Position numbers and translations under genes: made by a program | Shown: one piece after another, positions 19,862-29,011 of the stretch | Position numbering within the stretch: the stretch's first letter is position 1 | How the letters are laid out: every line of letters begins with the position of its first letter | Notes under the pieces: model-generated | What the model was told of the DNA's origin: nothing | The model's input: the letters and a program-made list of their open reading frames with translations, nothing else | Database searches by the model: none | Source of the DNA: Pseudomonas sp. PB101 | GTDB lineage: Bacteria; Pseudomonadota; Gammaproteobacteria; Pseudomonadales; Pseudomonadaceae | Length of the DNA stretch: 64,000 nt | Assembly: GCF_009764265.1 (NCBI RefSeq) | Contig: NZ_RWIR01000011.1 | Location: forward strand, 43,366-107,365 | Reading direction: 5' to 3'

Positions 19862-21292
19862 ATGAATGCCATGACGCCGCTGCGATCGGCCTCCCGCCTC
19901 AGCCATTCCCTGACCCTGCGCCTGGCGCTGGTGTTTGCCCTGCTGGCGTTTGTCTCGCTGGCGCTGCTGGGTGTGGCGCTGTACCGCGACCTGGAGCGCG
20001 AGCTGATCCATCGCGACGACATCGCCCTGATCACCCGCATCGACCAGTTGCGCACCTTCCTCAACGACAGCAATACCCTGGACCTGATCAAGGCCAAGCC
20101 GGCGCTGTTCCAGAACATGATGGGCAACCGCGAGGCCCTGCTGACCATCGGCACCCCCGGCCAGCCACCGTTGCTGGTGGTCAACCCGGGCAACCTGAAC
20201 ATGCCGGTGCTGACCCCGGTGGCGATGGATCATCGGCTGACCCTGGACGACGTGCAGCATTTGCCCAACGTCAATGGCGTACCGTTTTCCGCCCTGGCGG
20301 CGACCATCGACTCCGGTGACCTGGGCAGCCTGCAAGTGGTGACCGGGCGCCTGATGACCGAACGCACGGCCGTGCTCGCCGAATACCGCTTCAATGTCTA
20401 CCTGTTCGCCAGCGTCGCGGCGATTCTGCTGGCGCTGTCCGGTTATCTGCTGGTGCATCGCGGCCTGCTGCCCGTGCGACGCCTGGCCCGCCACACCCAG
20501 AGCATCGACGTCGGCAACCTCAACGAACGCCTCGACAGCCAGGGTGCGCCGCTGGAACTGTTGCCGATGATCGACGCCTTCAACGCCATGCTCGACCGCC
20601 TGGACAAAGGCTTCATCCAGCTGGGCCAGGTATCGACCGACATGGCCCACGAGCTGCGCACGCCGATCAACAACCTGCTCGGCGAAACCCAGGTGGCCCT
20701 GCAGCAGAACCGCAGCACCGACGCCTATCAGCAGCTGCTGGCCTCGAATGTCGAAGAACTCGAACGCCTGGCGCGCATGCTCGACAACATGCTGTTTTTG
20801 GCCCGCACCGATCCGCGCAGTGCCTTGCGCCAGCGTCAGGAGCTGGATGCCGCCGACGAAATGCAACGCATGGCCGACTATTTCGAAGGCCCGGCGACCG
20901 ACGTTGGCATCTGCATCGATGCCCGGGGCAGCGGTCTGATCTGGGCCGAGCCGATGTTGCTGCGTCGCGCACTGGCCAACCTGTGCGCCAACGCCATCAA
21001 GTACGGCGCCCCGCATTCCGAGCTGTGCATCCACGCCCACCCGACCGCCGACGGCATTCAAGTGCAGGTGCGCAACCACGGCCCGACCATCCCGGCCCGG
21101 CATCTGCCAAGGCTGTTCGAACGCTTCTACCGGGTCGATGAGTCCCGCGAACGCTCGGCCCAATCCAACGGCCTGGGCCTGTCGATCGTGGCGACGATCA
21201 TGCAACTGCACAACGGTGCCTGCCATGTCAGCAGCGCCGACGGCATCACCTGCTTCGAACTGTTTTTTCCGGCGCGGCAGCGGCATGAGTAG
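19862..21292 (+). CDS. Heavy-metal-type sensor histidine kinase (CopS/CusS-like)
   Basis: This 476-residue membrane kinase has a first helix around residues 20-42 and a second around 180-200, with a periplasmic sensor between them. A HAMP domain follows, then the H-box with the phosphorylated H263 (DMAHELRTPINNLLGE), an N-box (NLCANAIKYG) and a G-box (GLGLSIVATIM). It pairs with the regulator that ends 8 bases upstream. The sensor domain lacks the dense His/Met clusters of some copper sensors, so the ligand stays open. Confidence 0.92.
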   Translation: MNAMTPLRSASRLSHSLTLRLALVFALLAFVSLALLGVALYRDLERELIHRDDIALITRIDQLRTFLNDSNTLDLIKAKPALFQNMMGNREALLTIGTPGQPPLLVVNPGNLNMPVLTPVAMDHRLTLDDVQHLPNVNGVPFSALAATIDSGDLGSLQVVTGRLMTERTAVLAEYRFNVYLFASVAAILLALSGYLLVHRGLLPVRRLARHTQSIDVGNLNERLDSQGAPLELLPMIDAFNAMLDRLDKGFIQLGQVSTDMAHELRTPINNLLGETQVALQQNRSTDAYQQLLASNVEELERLARMLDNMLFLARTDPRSALRQRQELDAADEMQRMADYFEGPATDVGICIDARGSGLIWAEPMLLRRALANLCANAIKYGAPHSELCIHAHPTADGIQVQVRNHGPTIPARHLPRLFERFYRVDESRERSAQSNGLGLSIVATIMQLHNGACHVSSADGITCFELFFPARQRHE

Positions 21293-21370
21293 CCGCTGAA
21301 GACCGGCCTGCCGCGCATCCGACCAAACAACCCTCGATTTTTCGCGTCATGACCTACCCTCATAGGCTAA

Positions 21371-23782
21371 GTGGGCAACCCGTCGAGCGCGCCGATGTGC
21401 AATGCATTGAAGTCAGTGATTTTCGTCGTTTTCGCGCTTCTGGCGGCGAACGCCGGTTGCCTGTCGGCGGCGCCGATGGCCGACTCCCTCGCTCCCGCCA
21501 CGACACCTGCGCCGGTCAGCATGTCCGACAGCGAGCTGCTCGGCCTGCAGAACCAGCTCAACAGCCTCAAGCAGCAGGTATCCCTGGCCACCAACTACAC
21601 CCAACTGGAAAGCTCGCAGGATCAGGTGCAGGCACTTATCCAGGAGGTTGATCGCCAGTCTGCCGCGCTGCTGCCCGGGCAGTCGCAATTGCAGGCGCAA
21701 CTCAATGTGCTGGGGCCGGTGCCGCACGACGAGAACGCCTTGGTGACGTCTGCCATTGCCACCCAGAGGGACGTGCTCAGCGAACAAAAAAGCAAGATCG
21801 ACGAACAGCTCAAAACCCTGGCCGCGCTGAAAGTGAGCGCCGCCGAGCTGATTACCCAGATTGCCAGTATCCGCCGCAGCCTGCTGGAATCGGAGGTGAC
21901 CCAGCAGACCAACAGCATCCTGAACCCGAGTTTCTGGTCGCCCTTGTTCGATCTGCCGGCCGATGACCGTCAACGTTTCAGCGCGCTCGTCCAGCAACTG
22001 CAGGCCACCCACCAGGCTGCCTGGCAACCGGGCCAACGCGGGATCACCGCCGCCCTGCTGCTGCTCGCCCTGGTCATCTGGACCGTCGGGCGAAAGCTCG
22101 CCGGCCGGTTTCTGGCATGGTTGTGCATCCATCGAATGCCTGAAGGCCGGCTGCGGCGCAGCTCCCTTGCGCTGGCCTCGGTAGTGGCGACGGTGCTGAG
22201 CGCCGGCATCGCCCTGCAACTGCTGCACTTTGCCGGGACCCGCCAACTGCCCTACTCGCCGCTGTTGGCCGACCTGGCGCAGTACCTGGAAAAGCTGGCC
22301 TATACCTGCGTGCTGATCACCGGATTGAGCCGCGCACTGTTGTCGACCAAACACCCCTCCTGGCGCCTGCCCGACATTGCCGATGAGGTGGCACTGGCGA
22401 TGGAGCCCTATCCGCGGTTGCTGGCAAGCCTGTTGCTGGTGCTGGTGACCCTGGTGCAGATGAGCAATGTCACCGGCATGAGCGCCGAAGTGGTGTTGTT
22501 CGGCCGGGGCATCGTCGCGTTGGTCGCGGCACTGGTGATCGGCGCGTTGCTGTTGCGCGTCAGCAAGACTCGCCGGGAGCTGATAGTCGCCGGCGAAGCC
22601 CCCGAAGGCGTCACCACCTTCGCTGGCCTGATCTACACGTTTACCGGCGTTGCCGTGGTGGTGTCGCTGTTCGCCCTGGTGATCGGCTACGTGACGATGG
22701 CCCGGTTCATCACCTATGAAATGGTCTGGGTCTTCATCATCTTCTCCGGTTTCTACCTGCTCACCCAGGTTTACCAGGACACCTGCGACTACCTCTTCTC
22801 GCCCCGACAAGCTGCCGGCAAGGCGATCAAACAGCTGCTGGGCATCGGCAACCCGCGACTGGAGCAAATCTGCACGGTGTTCTCCGGAGCAGGCCGCGCC
22901 ATCCTCATGCTGATCGGCGTCATCGCCCTGTTTGTCGGCGGTGTGGGGACGACGCTCGGACAACTGGTCACCGGCACCGTAGCCATCCTCGGCGGTGAAG
23001 GCCTGCGCAAGCTGAACATTGTCCCGGACAACCTGCTGCGTGCCTTCCTGACGCTGATGATCGGTGTCTACCTGATACGCACGCTACGCCGCTGGCTGGA
23101 TCGCGAATTCCTGCCGAAAACCGAGATGGACCCTGGCATGTGCGCCTCGCTCAGCACGCTGTTTGCCAACATCGGTTACGCCTCCGTGGTGCTGCTCACA
23201 CTGTCGTCGCTGGGGATCCAGTGGACCAACCTGGCCTGGATCGTCAGCGCCTTGTCGGTGGGCATCGGCTTCGGCCTTCAGGAGATCGTGAAGAACTTCA
23301 TCTCCGGCCTGATCCTGCTGACCGAGCGCCCGGTGAAGGTCGGCGACCTGATCAGCATCAGTGGCGTGGAAGGCGATATTCGACGGATCAACGTGCGGGC
23401 CACGGAAATACAACTGGCCGACCGCTCGATCATGATCGTGCCCAACTCGCACCTGATTTCACAGAACCTGCGCAACGTCACCCTCGGCGGCAGCGCCCAG
23501 GGCGTGGTGATTCTCGAACTGATGTTCCCACTGGATATCGATCCGGAGCGGGTGCAAAACCTGCTGATGGACAGCTACACCGAACACGAGTCGATTCTGG
23601 ATAAACCAGCGCCGTTCCTGCGCTTCAGTCAGCTGAAACCTGAAGGTATCACGCTGACCATCACCGGTTATGTCGGCAGCCCGCGCACGGTCGGCGCGAT
23701 CAAGAGCGAGCTGCTGTTCGAGATTCTCAAACGGCTGGGTGCCGCCGGAATTGAACTGACGAAACCACCACCGGCTGCGTGA
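21371..23782 (+). CDS. Large MscS-family mechanosensitive channel with DUF3772 domain
   Basis: This 803-residue protein has a signal peptide, a periplasmic coiled-coil and DUF3772 region (about residues 40-200), several membrane helices in the middle and a C-terminal MscS domain. The pore region and cytoplasmic start are clear: AWIVSALSVGIGFGLQEIVKNFISGLILL, then RPVKVGD and the beta domain with RSIMIVPNSHLISQNLRN. It should act as an osmotic safety valve, like MscK or YbiO. The start is uncertain: GTG at 21371 or ATG at 21395, with no strong ribosome site for either. Confidence 0.92.
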   Translation: MGNPSSAPMCNALKSVIFVVFALLAANAGCLSAAPMADSLAPATTPAPVSMSDSELLGLQNQLNSLKQQVSLATNYTQLESSQDQVQALIQEVDRQSAALLPGQSQLQAQLNVLGPVPHDENALVTSAIATQRDVLSEQKSKIDEQLKTLAALKVSAAELITQIASIRRSLLESEVTQQTNSILNPSFWSPLFDLPADDRQRFSALVQQLQATHQAAWQPGQRGITAALLLLALVIWTVGRKLAGRFLAWLCIHRMPEGRLRRSSLALASVVATVLSAGIALQLLHFAGTRQLPYSPLLADLAQYLEKLAYTCVLITGLSRALLSTKHPSWRLPDIADEVALAMEPYPRLLASLLLVLVTLVQMSNVTGMSAEVVLFGRGIVALVAALVIGALLLRVSKTRRELIVAGEAPEGVTTFAGLIYTFTGVAVVVSLFALVIGYVTMARFITYEMVWVFIIFSGFYLLTQVYQDTCDYLFSPRQAAGKAIKQLLGIGNPRLEQICTVFSGAGRAILMLIGVIALFVGGVGTTLGQLVTGTVAILGGEGLRKLNIVPDNLLRAFLTLMIGVYLIRTLRRWLDREFLPKTEMDPGMCASLSTLFANIGYASVVLLTLSSLGIQWTNLAWIVSALSVGIGFGLQEIVKNFISGLILLTERPVKVGDLISISGVEGDIRRINVRATEIQLADRSIMIVPNSHLISQNLRNVTLGGSAQGVVILELMFPLDIDPERVQNLLMDSYTEHESILDKPAPFLRFSQLKPEGITLTITGYVGSPRTVGAIKSELLFEILKRLGAAGIELTKPPPAA

Positions 23783-23901
23783 TCGTCGGAGCGGCGATCC
23801 GGCGCGCCCGCGATGACGGCCTGACAGCCGCAAAATCCCGCCCAGCCCACTGTCATTTCTGTCAGTAGCCACCCCCCGGCACCGCATGTTATTCCTGCCA
23901 C

Positions 23902-26661
23902 ATGAACCGCCCCAACCTGCACACTCACACCCCAACCCTCACGGCCATCGATCCCCGAGGCCTGGCCGTGCGCGGCGTTGCGTATGCCCGCAGCGATGCT
24001 GAGCAACCAGCACAAACGCATGTCACCCGCCAAGGGTTCGACCCGCAGGGCCGTGAAGTCGAGCGTCAGGATCCGCGGTTCTTTGGCGAAGGGCTGGGGC
24101 CGAATCGCACTTCGGTGCATGCCTTGTCCGGCAGTGTCCTGCTGAATGACAGTGTCGATGCCGGCTGGACGCTGTCATTGCCCGGTTCGGCGAATCAGTG
24201 GCTGCAACGTTGGGACAGTCGCAGCACGCAGCAACACCATTACGATAATCTGCTGCGCCCCGTGTCCGTTACCGAACAACTGGAGGATGACACGCCTCGA
24301 GTTGTCGAGCGCTTTCTCTACGGCGGCCCCGCTGGCAGCCCGAGCAACCAGTGCGGGCAGTTGATCCGCCATGACGACCCAGCCACCACCCGGCACATGC
24401 CCGATTACGCGCTGCACGGTCTGCCGCTGCTGGAGACCAGCCATTTCCTCAAGTCCCTGGAGCCGGTGGACTGGCCGGCCGAGGTCGAGGCGCGCGATGC
24501 CTTGCTCGAGGGCGGTGCCGGGCTGGACAGTCGCTGGCGCTACGACGCCCTCGGTGAGGTCATTTGGCAAACCGATGCAATGCGCAACCGTCGCCGTTTC
24601 GTCCGCACCTGTGCCGGGCAATTGCGCGAGGCGTTTTTGCAGCTTTTGGGAGGCGATGAATTCCCGCTGGTCAGCACGATCCGCTACAGCGCCGCCGGTC
24701 TGGTCGAGGAGGAACGGGCCGGCAACGGCGTGGTCACCCGCGCTGAATTTTTCCCCGAGGACATGCGCCTTCAACGCTTGAGCGCCGGCCGCCCGGGTCA
24801 GCCCTTGCGCCAGGATTTGCATTACGCCTACGACGCAGTGGGCAATCAGGTGCAGGTCGATGACCGATCCAAGCCCGTCACCTACTTCAAGAACCAGCGC
24901 ATCGACCCCGTCAGCACCTACGCCTACGACACCCGCTACCGCCTGATCGCCGCCACCGGTCGTGAAGTCTACCGCGCCGCCAACGACCCGCACGCACTGG
25001 TCAACTACCGCGAAGAGTATGAGTACGACGACGGCGACAATGTTGTGCGGCTACGTCACCTGGGCGAGCAGCCGTTTACCCGTCGCTGGGCGGTGGCCGG
25101 TGACAGTAACCGCAGCCTGATTCATCACGACGGCGATTCAGCGCCGGACTTCGCCAACGAATTTGATGGCAACGGCAACCAGGTTCACCTGCTGCGCGGC
25201 CAGCGCATGCACTGGGATGCACGCAACCAGTTGAGCCAAGTCGCCCCGGTGCAGCGTGAAGACGGCCCGGACGACCGCGAACTCTACCGCTACGGCGGCG
25301 GTGGCAAACGCCTGCGCAAGGTCCGCTGCACCCTGGCGTCCGGGCGTACGGTGCTCAGTGAAGTGCGTTACCTGCCCGGGCTGGAAATCCACCGCGCCGC
25401 CAATGGCGAGGAGCGTCACGTATTGGAGGCCGAGGCCGGGCGCAATGCCGTGCGCCTGCTGCATTGGGTCGGCACGCCACCCAACGGGGTGGACAACGAT
25501 CACCTGAGTTACAGCCTCACCGACCACCTCGGTTCCAGCCTGCTGGAACTCGACGAACAGGGTGAAGTGCTGAGCGAGGAAGGCTACCTGCCATTCGGCG
25601 GCCGGGCCTGGTGGATCGAGCACCACGGGGCCAAGGCGTCGTACAAAACCCGCGGTTATTCAGGCAAGGAACGTGACGCGACGGGGTTGTATTACTACGG
25701 CTATCGCTATTACGCGCCGTGGCAGCAACGCTGGATCAACCCGGACCCGGCGGGGGAAGTGGATGGGTTGAATTTTTACTGTTTTGTGGGTAATTCACCG
25801 CTGCGGTATATCGATCGGGATGGGCGTGTGGGGGAGGATGATTTTACCGATGATGAGCTATTGAAATTCGCTGGAGACATCGCGAATGCCTTTGTGCAAG
25901 GCGACCCTGATGCCGCTGGGCTCATTACCGAAATCGCTGCAGCGGACTTGATACCGGGCCTTGCCGAGCAACTGGCGGCCGATATTCCTGAACCACCGCC
26001 CTCACCGCCGCCGGCTATTGTGTTGCCACCGGTTCAGCAGGTTCGATCCACATCGCCAATACCTGGCCCGAGCCGAGGTCTGCATGCTTTGAATGAACCC
26101 CAACCCTCGACTTCCGCTGCGGCTTATGGGGGCGGTGCAGCGCTGGTAAGTACTCGGAGGAAGCAGTTTGAATGTCCGCTATGCAGTAAAATTTTTTTAG
26201 CCAAACAGAGTCTGGAGATCCATACACGAACCCATACCGGGGAAAAGCCTTTCGTATGTAAAGACTGCGATAAGCTTTTTACTCAAAAGGCCCATTTGAC
26301 GAGCCATCAGCGGACCCACACTGGGGAAAAGCCTTTCGTATGTAACGACTGCAATAAGGCTTTTAGTCAAAGCGCCATTTTGGCGAACCATCAGCGGACC
26401 CACACTGGGGTAAAGCCTTTCGTATGTAGTGACTGCAATAAGGGTTTTAGTCGACTACCCGAATTGACGATCCATAAGCGGACCCACACCGGGGAAAGGC
26501 CTTTCGTATGTGACGTCTGCAATAAGGGTTTTAGTCGAAAACCCGATTTGAGGACCCATCAGCGGACCCACACCGGGGAAAAGCCTTTCGAATGTAACTA
26601 CTGCGATAAGAAATTTACTCAATCCTCTAATTTGAAATGCCACTTACGATCCCACACCTGA
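23902..26661 (+). CDS. TccC-like RHS toxin with a C-terminal array of six C2H2 zinc fingers
   Basis: This 919-residue protein starts like the C component of insecticidal Tc toxins (HTHTPTLTAIDPRGLAVR, then VTRQGFDPQGREV). It has YD-type RHS repeats through about residue 600 and the core end YSGKERDATGLYYYGYRYY, DPAGEVDGLNFYCFVGNSPL (residues 615-634). TcC cores form a cocoon that autoproteolyses there and frees a variable toxin. Here the variable part (about residues 643-919) is an acidic stretch (EDDFTDDELLKF), a Pro-rich linker (PEPPPSPPPAIVLPP, SPIPGPSRG) and six fingers, each C-x2-C-x12-H-x3-H with TGEKPF-type linkers (first Cys at 758, 786, 814, 842, 870 and 898). No TcA or TcB genes are in the window. 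There is no clear ribosome site. The tail is visibly richer in A and T than the core. Confidence 0.93.
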   Translation: MNRPNLHTHTPTLTAIDPRGLAVRGVAYARSDAEQPAQTHVTRQGFDPQGREVERQDPRFFGEGLGPNRTSVHALSGSVLLNDSVDAGWTLSLPGSANQWLQRWDSRSTQQHHYDNLLRPVSVTEQLEDDTPRVVERFLYGGPAGSPSNQCGQLIRHDDPATTRHMPDYALHGLPLLETSHFLKSLEPVDWPAEVEARDALLEGGAGLDSRWRYDALGEVIWQTDAMRNRRRFVRTCAGQLREAFLQLLGGDEFPLVSTIRYSAAGLVEEERAGNGVVTRAEFFPEDMRLQRLSAGRPGQPLRQDLHYAYDAVGNQVQVDDRSKPVTYFKNQRIDPVSTYAYDTRYRLIAATGREVYRAANDPHALVNYREEYEYDDGDNVVRLRHLGEQPFTRRWAVAGDSNRSLIHHDGDSAPDFANEFDGNGNQVHLLRGQRMHWDARNQLSQVAPVQREDGPDDRELYRYGGGGKRLRKVRCTLASGRTVLSEVRYLPGLEIHRAANGEERHVLEAEAGRNAVRLLHWVGTPPNGVDNDHLSYSLTDHLGSSLLELDEQGEVLSEEGYLPFGGRAWWIEHHGAKASYKTRGYSGKERDATGLYYYGYRYYAPWQQRWINPDPAGEVDGLNFYCFVGNSPLRYIDRDGRVGEDDFTDDELLKFAGDIANAFVQGDPDAAGLITEIAAADLIPGLAEQLAADIPEPPPSPPPAIVLPPVQQVRSTSPIPGPSRGLHALNEPQPSTSAAAYGGGAALVSTRRKQFECPLCSKIFLAKQSLEIHTRTHTGEKPFVCKDCDKLFTQKAHLTSHQRTHTGEKPFVCNDCNKAFSQSAILANHQRTHTGVKPFVCSDCNKGFSRLPELTIHKRTHTGERPFVCDVCNKGFSRKPDLRTHQRTHTGEKPFECNYCDKKFTQSSNLKCHLRSHT
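26173..26658 (+). repeat. Six 84-base tandem repeats encoding C2H2 fingers
   Basis: The finger codons repeat every 84 bases. Linker DNA (CCCACACYGGGGAAAAGCC followed by TTTCGTATGT) is nearly identical in four of the units, while the helix-contact codons differ. This pattern fits duplication followed by selection for different contacts. Confidence 0.95.
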
Positions 26662-26679
26662 AGTCACCGAAAAAACCCG

Positions 26680-26706
26680 TGGGAGCGACGATCCGTCGCT
26701 CCCACA
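26680..26706. terminator. Hairpin between convergent RHS and aldehyde dehydrogenase genes
   Basis: GTGGGAGCGACG pairs with CGTCGCTCCCAC around ATC, preceded by an A-run (useful for the minus strand). It ends both genes. Confidence 0.8.
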
Positions 26707-26712
26707 GCTCAA

Positions 26713-28203
26713 TCAATGCGCGATACACACCGACTTAAGCTCGGTATAAGCCTCAATCACCGCACGACCAAACTCACGCCCCATGCCCGATTGCTTGACG
26801 CCCCCGAACGGCATCGCCGGGTCGAGCAGTACGTGGGCGTTGACCCACACGGTGCCGGCCTCGATGCGCGGCACCAGGTTCATCGCCTTGCCCAGGTCAT
26901 TGGTCCACAGGCTCGCGGCCAGGCCGTAGCGGTTGTCGTTGGCCTGTTCGATCACGGCGTCTTCGTCGTCGAACGGCATCACGCCCAGCACCGGGCCGAA
27001 CACTTCTTCGCGGGCCACGGCCATGCTGTGGTCGATGTCCGCGAGAATGGTTGGCTGCACGAAGAAACCGTCGCCTTGCAGCAATTCACCGCCCGTCACC
27101 ACCCGCGCACCTTGTTGGCGGGCCAGTTCGATGTGCTTGAGCACGCTTTGTTGTTGCTTGCGCGACACCAGCGGGTTGATCGCCGCGTCACAGTTCATGC
27201 CTGCGCCAATCGGCATCGCCGAGACGGCGGCGGCCAGGGCTTCGACGAATTGATCGTGGATCGAGCGGTGCACATAAAAACGCGACGCTGCGGCGCAGAC
27301 CTGGCCGTTGTTCAGCAAACCGCCAAGTATCGCGCCTTGCACGGCTTTTTCGATGTCGGCATCGGCGAGCACGATCATCGGGTTCTTGCCGCCCAGCTCC
27401 AGAGAGAAGCGCGTCATGTTTTCCATGCACGCCACGCCGACGCTCTTGCCCACGGCGGTGGAGCCGGTGAACGACACCTTGCTTACCATAGGGTGCGAGG
27501 TCAGCACGCCGCCAACCGAGGCGCCGCCGCCGGTGACCACATTGAACACGCCGGCCGGGATGCCCGCTTCCAGCGCCAGCTCAGCCAGGCGCATGGCGGT
27601 CAGCGGGGTTTCCATCGCTGGCTTGATGATCACCGTGCAACCAGTGGCCAGGGCCGGCATCAGTTTCCAGGCGGCGATCAGCAGCGGGAAGTTCCACGGC
27701 ACGATGCCGACCACCACGCCCACCGGCTCGCGCTTGGTGAATGCGGTGAACTTGGCGCCTGGCGGCAGCGGGATCGATACATCGAAGGTCTGCCCTTCGA
27801 TCTTGGTCGCCCAGCCGGACATGTAGCGCATGAATTCCACGGTGGCGTTGAGGTCCAGCGCGCGGGCCATGTTGATCGACTTGCCCTGGCTCAGGGTTTC
27901 CAGCTGGGCCAGTTCTTCGGCGTGCTCTTCGACCAGGCGGGTGAAGTTCAGCAGGATGCGTTCACGGTCGGCCGGACGCAGGCTCGACCACACGCCGGAC
28001 TTGAACGCCTTGTGCGACGACTGCACGGCGCGTTCGACGATTTCCAGCGGCGCGTCCAGGGTTTCGCACAGGGTTTGCCCGGTGGCCGGGTTGACCACGG
28101 CGATGCTGTCGCCCTCGGCAAACAACCACTGGCCATCAATGAAGCAGCCGTGACGACGTTCGAGGAATGCAGCAACCTGGGGCAGGATTTCAACGTTGCT
28201 CAT
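26713..28203 (-). CDS. NAD(P)-dependent aldehyde dehydrogenase
   Basis: This 496-residue enzyme has the catalytic cysteine C303 in NNGQVCAAASRF, the general base Glu in FSLELGGKNP and the cofactor loop FTGSTAVGK. It resembles the phenylacetaldehyde/betaine-aldehyde group. It lies upstream of a small cytochrome c gene and divergent from a porin-chemoreceptor pair and an amino-alcohol operon, so its substrate may be the aldehyde made by the phospho-lyase at 34332. That link is inferred from position. AAAGGTGA precedes the ATG. Confidence 0.92.
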   Translation of the reverse strand: MSNVEILPQVAAFLERRHGCFIDGQWLFAEGDSIAVVNPATGQTLCETLDAPLEIVERAVQSSHKAFKSGVWSSLRPADRERILLNFTRLVEEHAEELAQLETLSQGKSINMARALDLNATVEFMRYMSGWATKIEGQTFDVSIPLPPGAKFTAFTKREPVGVVVGIVPWNFPLLIAAWKLMPALATGCTVIIKPAMETPLTAMRLAELALEAGIPAGVFNVVTGGGASVGGVLTSHPMVSKVSFTGSTAVGKSVGVACMENMTRFSLELGGKNPMIVLADADIEKAVQGAILGGLLNNGQVCAAASRFYVHRSIHDQFVEALAAAVSAMPIGAGMNCDAAINPLVSRKQQQSVLKHIELARQQGARVVTGGELLQGDGFFVQPTILADIDHSMAVAREEVFGPVLGVMPFDDEDAVIEQANDNRYGLAASLWTNDLGKAMNLVPRIEAGTVWVNAHVLLDPAMPFGGVKQSGMGREFGRAVIEAYTELKSVCIAH

Positions 28204-28223
28204 AAATCACCTTTCATTCAGAT

Positions 28224-28305
28224 GCAGGAGCCGGCTTGCTGGCGATAGCGTCTTGACGGGCAGTGCAGACTCAAGGCCGTCTCGCTGGCAAGCCAGCTCC
28301 TACAG
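28224..28305. repeat. REP inverted pair
   Basis: GCAGGAGCCGGCTTGCTGGCGATAG and the inverse CTCGCTGGCAAGCCAGCTCCTACAG lie between the cytochrome stop and the aldehyde dehydrogenase start. The operon, if it is one, is thus interrupted by a stem-loop. Confidence 0.9.
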
Positions 28306-28339
28306 GGGGTGGTTGGTTGTCAGTCAGTAATCCGACTGA

Positions 28340-28729
28340 TCAGTGTTGTTCTTTGAGGAAGCACGCGACCGCCTGGCGGTCATCGGCGGAAGCCAGGCCC
28401 ATGTACGGCATGTAGGTGCCCGGTACGTAGGCCTGGGGCTGGGTGATCAATTGCGTGATGGTCTCGGCTTGCCAACTGACGTCTTTGTCACGCATGGCCT
28501 GGGAATAGCTGAAGCCGGCCAGCGAGCCGGACTTGCGTCCGTACACGCCGAACAGGTTCGGCCCCATCATGCCGGTCGTGCCCTTGGTCACCGCGTGGCA
28601 GACGCTGCACTCGGTGGCAAACACTTCGGCACCACGATGGGTGTCCGTGGCGCATTCGGCAGCAGACACCGCCTGAACCAGGGTGAAGGACAGCAAGCCG
28701 ATGAGGGGCAAACGCAGCGAAGTGAACAT
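28340..28729 (-). CDS. Small periplasmic class I cytochrome c
   Basis: This 129-residue cytochrome has a signal peptide (ending VSA-AEC), one haem motif CSVCH (residues 41-45) and a likely axial Met in TYMPYMGL near residue 110, so it is a mitochondrial-type c. The ATG at 28729 is preferred to the GTG at 28753. It is on the same strand as the aldehyde dehydrogenase and could accept electrons from a periplasmic dehydrogenase that is not encoded here. It is divergent from the porin gene. Confidence 0.88.
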   Translation of the reverse strand: MFTSLRLPLIGLLSFTLVQAVSAAECATDTHRGAEVFATECSVCHAVTKGTTGMMGPNLFGVYGRKSGSLAGFSYSQAMRDKDVSWQAETITQLITQPQAYVPGTYMPYMGLASADDRQAVACFLKEQH

Positions 28730-28895
28730 AGGAAAACGACCTTGAAAATCCACGCGCCCGCCAGCAGGCGAACGCCAACACTAAAAACGCCGAGGCAACG
28801 GTGCTTCGGCAGGTTGGAAAGGATTGTCGGTGGTCGCCGGCACGTAGGTTTTGCCCTGCGTGCCAGTTGTATTGGCCGGGCTGCCAAACCGGCCA

Positions 28896-28924
28896 ATCTG
28901 GCATGCACAACCAACTAATTGGCA
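28896..28924. promoter_or_regulatory. 29-base element shared with the 33-kb operon promoter
   Basis: This copy begins ATCTGGCATGCACAACC and ends TTGGCA. It matches the copy at 32846-32874 at 24 of 29 bases. A TAGTATC box lies 33 bases downstream (28957-28963) and could be the -10. No -35 of quality is visible, which fits an activator-dependent promoter for the porin. Confidence 0.65.
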
Positions 28925-29011
28925 AACAGGGAAAAGGGCAATCGAAAGCCGCGACTTAGTATCCGGGCAGACCGCAAACCTGCGCTCAAGAACAAGAACG
29001 GATGCCACACC

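Noticed and set aside
23902..26661. RHS gene read as an ordinary wall-associated RHS or as an assembly chimera with animal DNA
   Set aside because: The frame is unbroken, the tail is followed at once by Pseudomonas-type hairpin DNA and a Pseudomonas gene, and the core follows TccC rather than E. coli Rhs; raw reads should still be examined.
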